A stretch of 64,000 bases of DNA. It comes from Halomonas sp. SSL-5. GTDB taxonomy: Bacteria > Pseudomonadota > Gammaproteobacteria > Pseudomonadales > Halomonadaceae. The notes beneath the pieces were generated by a model. It had not been told where the DNA came from. It worked only from the letters and a program-made list of their open reading frames with translations, and made no database searches. Positions within the stretch are counted from its first letter, which is position 1. Every line of letters begins with the position of its first letter. Positions 38,859 through 47,433 of this stretch are shown in pieces. Position numbers and translations under genes: made by a program. The stretch is from the NCBI RefSeq assembly GCF_030708455.1, contig NZ_JAUYWF010000001.1:186001-250000 (forward strand), given 5' to 3'.

Positions 38859-41800
38859 TCAGGCCTCCATGCGGATCACGCGGATCGGCAGGCCCTGGCG
38901 CACGGCGGCGCCGCTGATGGGCTCGAGCCAGGTGCCGTCCACGCGGCGGGTCGGGTCCTTGAAGCCCAGGTCATTGATGTTGATGCCGGCGCGCAGCCAC
39001 TCGAGGTCGGGCTGGGACTCGCCGTCGATCACGTGGGGAGTGGCCCCCAGGTCGCGGTGGCCGTAGCCGTGCTCGATGCCCAGTGCGCCGGGCATCACGC
39101 CCTCGCCGACCAGCGCCAGGGCCACCACGCTGCCGCCGGGGCTCTCGATGCGGATGGTGTCGCCGTGGCTGATGCCGAAGCGCTCGGCATCCTGGCGGTG
39201 CATCATCACCGGGTTGTAGGGCTTGATCATGCGCAGCCGCTCGAGGCCGATGGCGTAGGAGTTCATCAGGTTGGACTTGAACGAGAACGCCAGCAGCGGC
39301 CACTCCTCCTCGTCGAACACCTCGCGCATGGCGCGGCCGTCGGCCAGCGGCGGCAGGCCGTGGCAGGGCACGCCGCGGTTGGGCTGGCCACTCTGGGTGT
39401 TGATGCTGGTGCCCACCTGCTCGTTGTAGACGCACAGGGTGCGCTTCCAGGCGCTGGTGAGGTTCTCGCCCTTGAAGTGGTCCTTGAAGTCCTCGAAGCG
39501 CCCGCCGCGGGCGTAGAGGTAGGCCACCGGGCCGCGCTCCTCGGGCTTGAGGGTGCGCGCAAGCCTGGGCATCAGCGGGGCCAGGCCGGCGTGGGCGATG
39601 TCGCTCTCGTCGGCCGCGGGCAGCGGCTCGCCCTGCATGGCCACGTTGGCGGCGGCGCGCAGGAAGAAGTCCTCGGCACGGTTGAGCGGGTGCAGGTTGC
39701 CGTCGGCGTCGGGGATCGCGCCCTCGCCGAAGCCGGCCAGGCCCAGCCGCTTGGCGGTGGCGATGAAGAAGCTCTCCATGGAGACCGGCTCGTCTTCCGC
39801 GGTCTTCTGCTGGCGCGGTTCCACCACCGGCCAGCAGGCGGTGGTCATCTTGCCCAGGTTGCCCTTCCAGGCGCCGGTGAAGCCCCACACCTCATACATC
39901 ACCGAGTCCGGCACGATGTAGTCGGCGTAGCGGTTGGTCTCGTTGAGGAAGCCGTCGATGGCGACGAACAGCCCCAGGCGCTTGGGGTCCTTGATCTTCT
40001 CGGCGATCAGCGTCTCGAGACCCGCCTGGCCATAGATGGGGTTGGCCATGCAGCCGATCAGCGCCTTGATCGGGTAGGGGTAGCCGTCCAGCGCCGAGGG
40101 CAGGTGCTCGGTCAGCGTCGGCGGGGCCAGCGAGCGCCAGGGGGCGCGGGCGGGGTAGGGGGGCTCGCCGGCGGCTACCTTGCGCTGGTACTCGGAGGAC
40201 TTCTCGTAGGGGAAGCGCGAGCGGGACAGGAACACGCCCTGGGGACCGCGCTTGCCCGGGAAGTTGGCCAGGTCGTAGCGGGGGCCCTCACCCACGCCGT
40301 TGAACTGGCCGCCGCCCACGGCGCTGCCCCCCTTGCGGTTGTGGTTGCCGGCCAGCACGTTGAGCATCTGCATGCCGAAGGCGGCGTAGAAGCCGTTGCC
40401 CGACATCATGCCGCCATGGGAGTTGGTCACCGCGCGGCGGCCGTGGTGGGCGAAGCGGCTGGCCAGGTCGACGATGGTGGCCTCGGGGATGCCGCAGTGC
40501 TCGGCATAGGTGGCCAGGGTGTGCTCGTTGGCGGACTCGCGCAGCAGCACCATGCTGCTCTTCACGCGCACGGCAGAACCGTCGGCGAGCTCGACCTCGC
40601 GGTCGACGAACAGCTCGGCAGCCACGGCATCGGTGCTCTTCGCCAGCTCGCCGTCGGCCACCACCATGGGTACGTCGGCGTCGCTGCCGGCCTCGGCCAG
40701 GCCCAGGTCGCTGGTGCGCAGGAAGCGGCCACGGCGCGGGTGCGCATCGTCCGTGATCACCAGGTGGCTGGCGTTGGTGTGGGTCGCCTCGCCGGCGGCC
40801 TCGGCGGCGGGCTGGCCGGGAAGTTCCAGAAACGCCTTGGCGTAGCCCTCGTGGTCGAGCAGCCACTGGATCATGCCCATGGCCAGGGCGCTGTCGGTGC
40901 CCGGGCGGATCGGCACCCAGCGGTTGTGGTCCGCGGCGTGGGAAGCCGAGGCGTTGAGGCCCGGATCCACCACCACGTACTCCAGGGTGCCTTCTGCGCG
41001 CGCCTGGGCGATCAGCCGCCCCTGGCGCTTGAAGGGGTTGCCGGCCTGGCTGGGGGCGGTGCCCACGTAGAGGATGAAGCGGGCGTTCTGGATGTCCGGC
41101 TTGGTATGGGCATTCTTGGCCAGGTCGTCCATCACCGCGCCTGCGCCCATGCGATAGGCCAGGCCGCAGTAGGAGCCGTGGTGGCCGTAGTTGCGGGTGG
41201 CGAAGGCGTTCATGGTGAAGCGCTTGAGCAGCGCCGAACGGCCGTAGTCGGTGGCCTCCATCACCATCAGCTGGTTGGCCTTCGGGCCGTACTCGGGGTT
41301 CTCGGGGTCGATCAGGGTGTCGTGGTCATGGATGGCGCGCAGGCCGTCCACATGGCCCTCGCCGAACAGGTCGCCCCCCTCGCAGATCTCCTCGATGACC
41401 TGCTCGAAAGGCACCTTCTTCCATTCGCGGCTGCCGCGCCCGCCGACCCGCTTGAGGCAGTGGGTGACGCGGAAGGGGCTGTCGATCTGCGCCATCATGG
41501 CGTTGCCGCGGGCGCAGGCGGTGGAGCGGTTCTGCTGGCCCTGGTCGCCATAGGCGCTCAGCCCGCGCAGGGCCTCGACCACCGGGGTGCGCATGGGCAG
41601 GTGCTCGTCGGCGGAGAGCGGGTTGTAGGGGTTGCCGGAGACGCGCAGCACCTGGTCGGTGGCGTTATCGACGCGCACCCGCACGCCGCACTTGGTGGTG
41701 CAGCCGTAGCACACGGTGAAGGCCACGCGCTGGTCGGGGTTGAGGGTCAGCTCGCCGCTCTCGGGGTCGACGCGGTACTCCGGCGCCAGGGAGTTGCCGT

Positions 41801-41960
41801 GGATGCGGTGCGCGGGCGTCTCGCCGGCGCTGCCGGTGACGCCCTTGGCCATCTTGACCAGCGGGTCGGAGTAGCCGGCGGCGAAGGTGGCGGCGCCGCC
41901 GGCGGCGACGGCACCCTTCATGAAGCGGCGGCGTGAGGAATCGACCGGGGACTTAGCCAT
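38859..41960 (-). CDS. ttrA: Tetrathionate reductase-type molybdopterin catalytic subunit (TtrA)
   Basis: A 1033-residue molybdopterin oxidoreductase of the DMSO-reductase superfamily. Tat signal SSRRRFMKG (8-16); [4Fe-4S] ligands Cys84, Cys87, Cys91 and Cys149; probable Mo ligand Cys265 in HHGSYCGLAYR. Length and gene order match TtrA of Salmonella (ttrBCA). It would reduce tetrathionate, or a related sulfur oxyanion, in the periplasm using electrons from TtrB. The start overlaps the ttrC stop by eight bases, with AAGGAG upstream. Arsenate- or selenate-type relatives cannot be excluded from sequence alone. Confidence 0.82.
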   Translation of the reverse strand: MAKSPVDSSRRRFMKGAVAAGGAATFAAGYSDPLVKMAKGVTGSAGETPAHRIHGNSLAPEYRVDPESGELTLNPDQRVAFTVCYGCTTKCGVRVRVDNATDQVLRVSGNPYNPLSADEHLPMRTPVVEALRGLSAYGDQGQQNRSTACARGNAMMAQIDSPFRVTHCLKRVGGRGSREWKKVPFEQVIEEICEGGDLFGEGHVDGLRAIHDHDTLIDPENPEYGPKANQLMVMEATDYGRSALLKRFTMNAFATRNYGHHGSYCGLAYRMGAGAVMDDLAKNAHTKPDIQNARFILYVGTAPSQAGNPFKRQGRLIAQARAEGTLEYVVVDPGLNASASHAADHNRWVPIRPGTDSALAMGMIQWLLDHEGYAKAFLELPGQPAAEAAGEATHTNASHLVITDDAHPRRGRFLRTSDLGLAEAGSDADVPMVVADGELAKSTDAVAAELFVDREVELADGSAVRVKSSMVLLRESANEHTLATYAEHCGIPEATIVDLASRFAHHGRRAVTNSHGGMMSGNGFYAAFGMQMLNVLAGNHNRKGGSAVGGGQFNGVGEGPRYDLANFPGKRGPQGVFLSRSRFPYEKSSEYQRKVAAGEPPYPARAPWRSLAPPTLTEHLPSALDGYPYPIKALIGCMANPIYGQAGLETLIAEKIKDPKRLGLFVAIDGFLNETNRYADYIVPDSVMYEVWGFTGAWKGNLGKMTTACWPVVEPRQQKTAEDEPVSMESFFIATAKRLGLAGFGEGAIPDADGNLHPLNRAEDFFLRAAANVAMQGEPLPAADESDIAHAGLAPLMPRLARTLKPEERGPVAYLYARGGRFEDFKDHFKGENLTSAWKRTLCVYNEQVGTSINTQSGQPNRGVPCHGLPPLADGRAMREVFDEEEWPLLAFSFKSNLMNSYAIGLERLRMIKPYNPVMMHRQDAERFGISHGDTIRIESPGGSVVALALVGEGVMPGALGIEHGYGHRDLGATPHVIDGESQPDLEWLRAGININDLGFKDPTRRVDGTWLEPISGAAVRQGLPIRVIRMEA

Positions 41961-43161
41961 GGCTGGGGGCTCCTTCTGTGGTTTCCGCAGCGCGCTGGGC
42001 GTCGGGGGATGCAGGGGCGGGGGGTGTGGGTGGCAGATCGGCGGCGCTGCCGCCCTGGGCGGCCTGGCGCCACGGCACGAAGAGGTCGATCAGCAGGAGG
42101 GCGGCGAGCCACAGGCCGAAGGTACCGACGATGCCGAGGATGCCGGACGAGCCGGCGGGGATGCCGTAGTGGTGGAAGCCGGCGCTGTGGCGGGCCACGG
42201 TCTGCACGTCCATCAGCACCACCCAGCGGAACATCCAGCCGACGTGCAGGGCCACCAGGCCGAGCACCCAGGCCCAGGCGTAGAGTGCCGGGCGGCGTGA
42301 GGCGGGGCGAGTGAGCAGGGTGAGCACGGCGCCGAACAGGACCAGGCCGGTGAGGCCACCCCACAGGGCGGTGCTGCGCCACTCGGCGCTGTCGCGCACG
42401 GATTCCATGGCGGCGGCCACCGAGCCGACGTGGGCGTTGATGCCGTCGAGGAACCAGCTGCCGGCGACCAGGCCGGCGACCAGGCAGGCCCCCAGCATCA
42501 CCTTGAGCATCTGCCTGCTGACCGTGGTGCTGCGCTCACCGGCCACGCGGTTGAGCACCAGGATCAGGCCGGTGGCGGCGATGAAGCCGGTGGCCACGAA
42601 CATCGGCGGCAGCCACACGGTGTGCCACAGCGGGCGGGCCTTGACGATGGCCACCTCGGCGCCGGTGTAGAGCATGATGCCGGTGGAGAGGGCGAGGGTG
42701 CCCACCCCCACCAGCACCACCAGCGCGCGCGGGGTGGGGGCGGAGCCGAAGGAGAGCCAGCGGGCCACGAAACCGGCGATGCCGGGGGCCTGGCGATGGG
42801 CCTGCAGCGCCGGGCGCCAGGCGAGCCAGGCCAGCACGATCACACCGACCACGTAGAGGGGCAGCACCAGGCTGCCGACGGACATCCAGGAGTGGCCGTT
42901 GGCGTAGGCGTAGAAGTGCCAGAAGCGCAGCGGCTGGTGCAGGTCGGCGAGCAGGGCCACCGGTGCCACCAGGGTGGTGGTCAGGCAGGCGAGCAGCGCC
43001 AGGCGTGCGGTGGGCAGCCAGGCTTTCCTGCCGAACACCAGCGCCGGGGCGGCCAGCCACAGGGTGGCGTAGGAGAGCGCGATCATGAAGAAGTACTGCA
43101 CCGCCCAGGGGTACCAGGCGATGTCGTAGCGCGGGGCGAGCAGCTCAATGGCGGAATTCAT
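41953..43161 (-). CDS. ttrC: NrfD/PsrC-like membrane quinol oxidase subunit (TtrC)
   Basis: A 402-residue membrane protein with about nine or ten hydrophobic segments, of the NrfD/PsrC family. It would oxidise quinol and pass electrons to TtrB. Family features: LADLHQPLRFWHFYAY near residue 70 and WYPWAVQYFFMI at the N-terminus. It overlaps ttrB by 17 bases and ttrA by 8, so the three genes are tightly coupled. The C-terminal 30 residues are Pro/Ala-rich. Confidence 0.85.
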   Translation of the reverse strand: MNSAIELLAPRYDIAWYPWAVQYFFMIALSYATLWLAAPALVFGRKAWLPTARLALLACLTTTLVAPVALLADLHQPLRFWHFYAYANGHSWMSVGSLVLPLYVVGVIVLAWLAWRPALQAHRQAPGIAGFVARWLSFGSAPTPRALVVLVGVGTLALSTGIMLYTGAEVAIVKARPLWHTVWLPPMFVATGFIAATGLILVLNRVAGERSTTVSRQMLKVMLGACLVAGLVAGSWFLDGINAHVGSVAAAMESVRDSAEWRSTALWGGLTGLVLFGAVLTLLTRPASRRPALYAWAWVLGLVALHVGWMFRWVVLMDVQTVARHSAGFHHYGIPAGSSGILGIVGTFGLWLAALLLIDLFVPWRQAAQGGSAADLPPTPPAPASPDAQRAAETTEGAPSHG

Positions 43162-43921
43162 AGCCCATCTCCTGGCCGTGGGGATCGAGGACTTCCAGGG
43201 CGACCGGCTCGGCGTCGGGGCGAGTGACGAAGCGCTCGTCCATGCCGAGGTAGAAGACCTGGGGCAGGGTGTTCTTCTCGGGCTGCAGCACCATCAGCTC
43301 ATCGCGGTGCTCGGCGATCATGCGGCTGATCTGGCTCTCCGGGTCGCGCATGTCGCCGATGATCCGCGCACCGCCCACGCAGCTCTCCACGCAGGCCGGC
43401 AGCAGGCCGGCTTCCAGGCGGTGGGCGCAGAAGGTGCACTTGTCGGCGGTCTGGGTGCGCTCGTTGATGAAGCGGGCGTCGTAGGGGCAGGCGTTGACGC
43501 AGTAGGCGCAGCCCACGCAGCGGTCGCTGTCGACCACCACGATGCCGTCCTGGCGCTGGAAGGTGGCCTCCACCGGGCAGACCGGCACGCAGGGCGGGTT
43601 CTCGCAGTGGTTGCACAGGCGCGGCAGCATGAAGGTGGCGACCTCGCCGGTCTCCTGGTGCTCTACCTCGTACTGGGAGACGGTGGTGCGGAAGCTGCCC
43701 AGCGGGGCGGCGTTCTCGATATGGCACGACACGGTGCAGGCCTGGCAGCCGATGCACTGGCGCAGGTCGATGAGCATGCCGTAGCGCTTGCTGGGGTCGC
43801 CTTCTCGGCGGGGTGGCTGCTGGTTGATGCCGGCACTGGCGACGCTGGATAGCGGTATCAGGGCGGCGCCCGCGCTGAGGCGGGCCAGCTGGCCGAGCAG
43901 GGTGCGGCGAATGGGGTCCAT
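43145..43921 (-). CDS. ttrB: Four-cluster ferredoxin-type electron transfer subunit (TtrB)
   Basis: A 258-residue protein with four cysteine groups for [4Fe-4S] clusters: CIGCQACTVSC, CNHCENPPCVPVCP, CVGCAYCVNACP and CTFC..CVESC. The N-terminus has RRTLLGQLARLSAGAAL, a Tat-like signal. It carries electrons between TtrC and TtrA. The ATG at 43921 follows GGAGG. First gene of ttrBCA, about 90 bases downstream of a perfect FNR box. No ttrRS two-component genes are adjacent. Confidence 0.86.
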   Translation of the reverse strand: MDPIRRTLLGQLARLSAGAALIPLSSVASAGINQQPPRREGDPSKRYGMLIDLRQCIGCQACTVSCHIENAAPLGSFRTTVSQYEVEHQETGEVATFMLPRLCNHCENPPCVPVCPVEATFQRQDGIVVVDSDRCVGCAYCVNACPYDARFINERTQTADKCTFCAHRLEAGLLPACVESCVGGARIIGDMRDPESQISRMIAEHRDELMVLQPEKNTLPQVFYLGMDERFVTRPDAEPVALEVLDPHGQEMGYEFRH

Positions 43922-44011
43922 GGCGCCTCCGGTGGCCTGGGTGGGGCGGAGTCTCCGCCCGAGGGACAAGGGTTGATACCGGAAGGCTACCTGCGACCAA
44001 TGTATATGGCC

Positions 44012-44025
44012 TTGATGTCGATCAA
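44012..44025 (-). promoter_or_regulatory. Perfect FNR/Anr box upstream of ttrB
   Basis: TTGATGTCGATCAA, an exact match to the consensus TTGAT-N4-ATCAA, centred about 97 bases before the ttrB start. A -10-like TAGCCT at 43983-43988 on the minus strand would place the site near -41, the usual activating position. Implies induction at low oxygen. Confidence 0.8.
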
Positions 44026-44109
44026 GACTTCTTTAGCAAACTCTTAATGTTGGCGTAATGTTGTGCAAGTTGATGAATATCCAGAATTTTCTCGACGAGC
44101 CGGCAGGAC

Positions 44110-44141
44110 AAAAAAAACGCCCTGCCGGAGGGGCAGGGCGT
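44110..44141 (-). terminator. Intrinsic terminator of the small HTH gene
   Basis: ACGCCCTGCC (44117-44126) pairs perfectly with GGCAGGGCGT (44132-44141), loop of five; on the minus strand a run of eight U follows. Confidence 0.93.
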
Positions 44142-44185
44142 TCGCTGTTCGGTGGGGCGTTACCGGGATTCCGCGGCCGGGCGGC

Positions 44186-44464
44186 CTAGTGAGTGGCCCC
44201 CTGCTGCTCGATGGTGCGATGCACGATGCGCAGCTCATCGATGGTGAGATGCTCCAGCTTCCCCGCGAGGAGGTCGCTGATCTTCTGCATCGGCAGACCC
44301 GCGCGGCGAGCGATCTCGCGGCTGCCTAGCTCTGACACGGCGATCAGCCGGGTCACGATGCGCATGAGGCGTGTACGTTGTTCCAGGTCCCTGACGTCGA
44401 GGTCAGGGCTGCTTCGCGGGGGGTCCAGAAGTTCCGCGGATCGGGACTGTCGTGCCGTGCTCAT
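44186..44464 (-). CDS. Small HTH (XRE-like) protein
   Basis: A 92-residue protein. Residues 44-75 form a helix-turn-helix: ELGSREIARRAGLPMQ then KISDLLAGKLEHLTIDEL, as in HigA-type antitoxins and small XRE regulators. The first 25 residues are disordered-looking. The start at 44464 has TGGAG upstream; longer in-frame starts lack one. It lies between the ttr promoter and lhgO with its own terminator. No toxin partner is adjacent, so I call it a DNA-binding regulator of unknown target. Confidence 0.72.
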   Translation of the reverse strand: MSTARQSRSAELLDPPRSSPDLDVRDLEQRTRLMRIVTRLIAVSELGSREIARRAGLPMQKISDLLAGKLEHLTIDELRIVHRTIEQQGATH

Positions 44465-44592
44465 GATGCTCCATTGGGCGGTTGCGACAAGCACACTATG
44501 GCGGCTGGCCGACGTTTTTGCCAGTGTCGATTGCATGCTGCTTTCGTGGCACTGTGAAGGCATCGCTCGTGACCTGCGCCGTGGAAAACGAC

Positions 44593-45789
44593 ATGCACGA
44601 TTTCATCATCATCGGCGGCGGCATCCTGGGGATGTCCACCGCCATGCAGCTCAAGCAGGCCTACCCCGACAGCAGGATGCTGCTGCTGGAGAAGGAGGCC
44701 GGCCCGGCCCGCCACCAGACCGGCCACAACAGCGGGGTGATCCACGCCGGGGTCTACTACACCCCGGGTAGTCTCAAGGCGCGCTTCTGCCTGGAGGGCA
44801 ACCGGGCCACCAAGGCGTTCTGCGACGAGCAGGGCATCGCCTACGACACCTGCGGCAAGCTGCTGGTGGCGACCAGCGAACTCGAGATGCAGCGCATGGA
44901 GGCGCTGTGGGAGCGCACCGCCGCCAACGGCCTCACGCGCGAGTGGCTCTCCGCCGCAGCCCTGGCCGAGCGCGAGCCCAATATCACCGGGCTCGGCGCC
45001 ATCTTCGTGCCCTCCAGCGGTATCGTCGACTACGCCGCGGTGACCCGCGCCATGGCCGCCGAGTTCGAGCGGCTGGGCGGCGAGATCCGCTACGGCGCCG
45101 AGGTCAGCGCCCTCGAGGAGCGCCGTCAGGAGGTGGTGGTGACCAGCGGTGCCGGCGAGTTTACCGGGCGCTACCTGGTGACCTGTTCGGGGCTGATGGC
45201 CGATCGCGTGGTGCGCATGCTGGGCCACGATCCGGGGTTCACCATCTGCCCCTTCCGCGGCGAGTACTACCGCCTCCCGGACCGTCACAATCGCATCGTC
45301 AATCACCTGATCTACCCGATCCCCGACCCCTCCATGCCGTTCCTGGGCGTGCATCTGACCCGGATGATCGATGGCAACGTGACGGTCGGCCCCAACGCGG
45401 TACTGGCCTTCAAGCGCGAGGGGTATCGGCGGCGCGACGTGTCGCTGGCCGACATGGCCGGGATGTTGACCAACCCCGGCATCCTCAGGGTGCTGGGGCG
45501 CAACCTGCGTCCGGGGCTCATGGAGATGAAGAACTCCCTGCACCGGCGCGGCTATCTGGAGCTGGTGCGCAAGTACTGCCCGAGCCTGACCCTTGCGGAC
45601 CTCGAGCCTTACCCGGCCGGGGTGCGCGCCCAGGCGGTGTCGCGGGATGGCAAGCTGGTGGACGACTTCCTGTTCGTGAACACCCGGCGCACCCTCAATG
45701 TGGGCAACGCCCCGTCGCCTGCCGCCACCTCGGCGCTTCCCATCGGGGCGCATATCGTCGAGCAGGTGAAGGCCATGGTGGAGAGCTGA
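44593..45789 (+). CDS. lhgO: L-2-hydroxyglutarate oxidase
   Basis: A 398-residue FAD enzyme of the DAO family that oxidises L-2-hydroxyglutarate to 2-oxoglutarate and passes electrons to the quinone pool. Seen: FAD motif IIIGGGILGMSTA (5-17), HQTGHNSGVIHAGVYY, PFRGEYY, and the C-terminal RAQAVSRDGKLVDDF and NAPSPAATSALPIG, all family-typical. The ATG at 44593 begins right at the FAD motif; in-frame GTG codons at 44569 and 44581 are possible starts. No csiD is adjacent. A TRAP transporter follows after 160 bases. Confidence 0.9.
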   Translation: MHDFIIIGGGILGMSTAMQLKQAYPDSRMLLLEKEAGPARHQTGHNSGVIHAGVYYTPGSLKARFCLEGNRATKAFCDEQGIAYDTCGKLLVATSELEMQRMEALWERTAANGLTREWLSAAALAEREPNITGLGAIFVPSSGIVDYAAVTRAMAAEFERLGGEIRYGAEVSALEERRQEVVVTSGAGEFTGRYLVTCSGLMADRVVRMLGHDPGFTICPFRGEYYRLPDRHNRIVNHLIYPIPDPSMPFLGVHLTRMIDGNVTVGPNAVLAFKREGYRRRDVSLADMAGMLTNPGILRVLGRNLRPGLMEMKNSLHRRGYLELVRKYCPSLTLADLEPYPAGVRAQAVSRDGKLVDDFLFVNTRRTLNVGNAPSPAATSALPIGAHIVEQVKAMVES

Positions 45790-45949
45790 AGCTGCGCCGC
45801 GACCATGGTGGCATTGCCGAAATTTCCGGAAAACGTAGAAATCAGGGGGTTGGGCTCTCACGCTGCGGGCGTGCTAGCTTGGGTCTGGACGTCGGCCCGG
45901 CGTCGACAACGACAATACGACAACCTGGTTCCAGGACCGGAGGAATGCC

Positions 45950-46912
45950 ATGAAAGCCATGAAATATGCCATCGCCGCCTCGCTGATCGCGACGGCCCCG
46001 CTGGCAATCGCCCAGCAGCAGCTCTCCGTCGCCACCGGCGGCACCGGTGGCACCTACTACCCGCTGGGCGGTGGCCTGGCCGAGATGATCGGCAAGCACA
46101 TCGAGGGCTATGAGGCCGTGGCCGAGGTCACCGGCGCCTCGGTGGAGAACATGGGCCTGGTGTGGCGGGGCGACTCCGACCTCGCCCTGGCACTGGCCGA
46201 CACCGTCCATCAGGCCTATAGCGGCACCGGCGACTTCGAGGGCCGCCAGCTGGAGAACATCCGCGCCCTGGCCTCGGTCTATCCCAATGCCGTGCAGCTC
46301 GTGACCCTGGCCGACTCCGGCATCGAATCGCTTTCCGACCTCGAGGGCAAGACCGTCTCCGTGGGCGCGCCGGGCAGCGGCACCGAGCTCAACGCCCGGG
46401 CGCTGCTCGAGGCCAATGGCATCACCTACGATGACTTCGACCCGCGCCGGCTCAACTTCAACGAGACCGCCGATGCCATCCGCGACGGCGATATCGCCGC
46501 CGGCTTCTGGAGCGTGGGGCCGCCCACCAGCTCGATCATGAACCTGGCGACCACCCGCGACATTCGCCTGATCGGCCTCAGCGACGAGGAGGCGGCCAAC
46601 GCCCGCGAGGCGGTAGAGGTATTCGCTCCCTACGAGCTGCGCGCCGGCCTCTACGAGGGCATGGAAGAGGGCGTGCAGACGATCGGCATCCCCAACGTGC
46701 TGGCGGTGAGCAGCGAGATGGACGAGGAGCTCGCCTACCAGATCACCAAGATGCTCTTCGAGCGCACCGACGAGCTGATCGAGGTGCACCCGGCGGCCAA
46801 CGACACCACCGTGGAGTTCAGCGTCAACTCCACGCCGATCGCCTTCCATCCCGGCGCCCTGCGCTACTACGAGGAGATCGGGGCCGAGGTCCAGGACCAC
46901 CAGCGTCCCTGA
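45950..46912 (+). CDS. TAXI-family TRAP transporter binding protein
   Basis: A 320-residue periplasmic binding protein of the TAXI type. The signal peptide ends near LAIAQQQ, followed by LSVATGGTGGTYYPLGGGLA, the hallmark substrate-pocket start. VGAPGSGTELNARALLEANG is also typical. TAXI systems often import dicarboxylates such as glutamate or 2-oxoglutarate; the neighbour lhgO makes a C5 acid plausible but unproved. GGAGG precedes the ATG at 45950. First of three genes with DUF1850 and the fused permease. Confidence 0.88.
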   Translation: MKAMKYAIAASLIATAPLAIAQQQLSVATGGTGGTYYPLGGGLAEMIGKHIEGYEAVAEVTGASVENMGLVWRGDSDLALALADTVHQAYSGTGDFEGRQLENIRALASVYPNAVQLVTLADSGIESLSDLEGKTVSVGAPGSGTELNARALLEANGITYDDFDPRRLNFNETADAIRDGDIAAGFWSVGPPTSSIMNLATTRDIRLIGLSDEEAANAREAVEVFAPYELRAGLYEGMEEGVQTIGIPNVLAVSSEMDEELAYQITKMLFERTDELIEVHPAANDTTVEFSVNSTPIAFHPGALRYYEEIGAEVQDHQRP

Positions 46913-46915
46913 ACG

Positions 46916-47413
46916 ATGCGTGACGTGCGCCTGACAGCAGGGCGGGCCCGACTGCCCGCCCTGCTGCTGTGTGCGGGCCTCGTCCTGGCCGGCCCGGCGG
47001 CGGGCCAGGACGAGGCCCGCCTGGTGGTGATCGACAAGCGAGGCGAGACCCTGGTGGCTCTGCCCATGCCCGAGGGCGCGGGCTGGTGCCTGGAGTGGAA
47101 CCACTCGGTGGAGGGGTTCCCGGTGCTCGACTGCTATCGCCACCGGCAGGGGCGCATGGTGCTGGAGCGCAGCCACCTGCCGGACTTCGCCGCGGGGCTC
47201 GACCATATCCCCGGTCGCGGCCGCCAGGTCTCGGACGGCGAGGGTGGCTACTGGATCGAGGAGCTCGACGAGCCGGTGCCGGGCAATGCCTATCGGCTGC
47301 GGGTGGGTGGTCCTGCCGTCGACCACCGCCTGGTGGTGGACGACGAGCGCATCAGCCTGAGCCGGTTGGCGGCAGACCAGCCGGTCACCGTGCGCCTCTC
47401 TTCTCCTGAATGA
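46916..47413 (+). CDS. DUF1850 exported protein
   Basis: A 165-residue protein with a hydrophobic signal (about 12-30) and the DUF1850 core: WCLEWNHSVEGFPVLDCY (57-74), then a short beta-rich part ending in the domain's conserved C-terminus. DUF1850 genes recur between the TAXI binding protein and the fused permease gene, so it is likely an accessory of this transporter. Its job is unknown. It begins three bases after the TAXI stop and ends 20 bases before the permease. Two Cys (58 and 73) could form a disulfide in the periplasm. Confidence 0.83.
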   Translation: MRDVRLTAGRARLPALLLCAGLVLAGPAAGQDEARLVVIDKRGETLVALPMPEGAGWCLEWNHSVEGFPVLDCYRHRQGRMVLERSHLPDFAAGLDHIPGRGRQVSDGEGGYWIEELDEPVPGNAYRLRVGGPAVDHRLVVDDERISLSRLAADQPVTVRLSSPE

Positions 47414-47433
47414 ACCTTCACCTGGACTGACTC

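Noticed and set aside
38799..41936. A 1045-codon open frame opposite ttrA
   Set aside because: Same reason: the minus strand encodes all iron-sulfur and Mo ligands; the antisense frame is repetitive Gly/Ala/His composition without motifs.
45829..45840. TTTCCGGAAA palindrome upstream of the TAXI gene as an operator
   Set aside because: It is too short and simple; one occurrence is not enough support.
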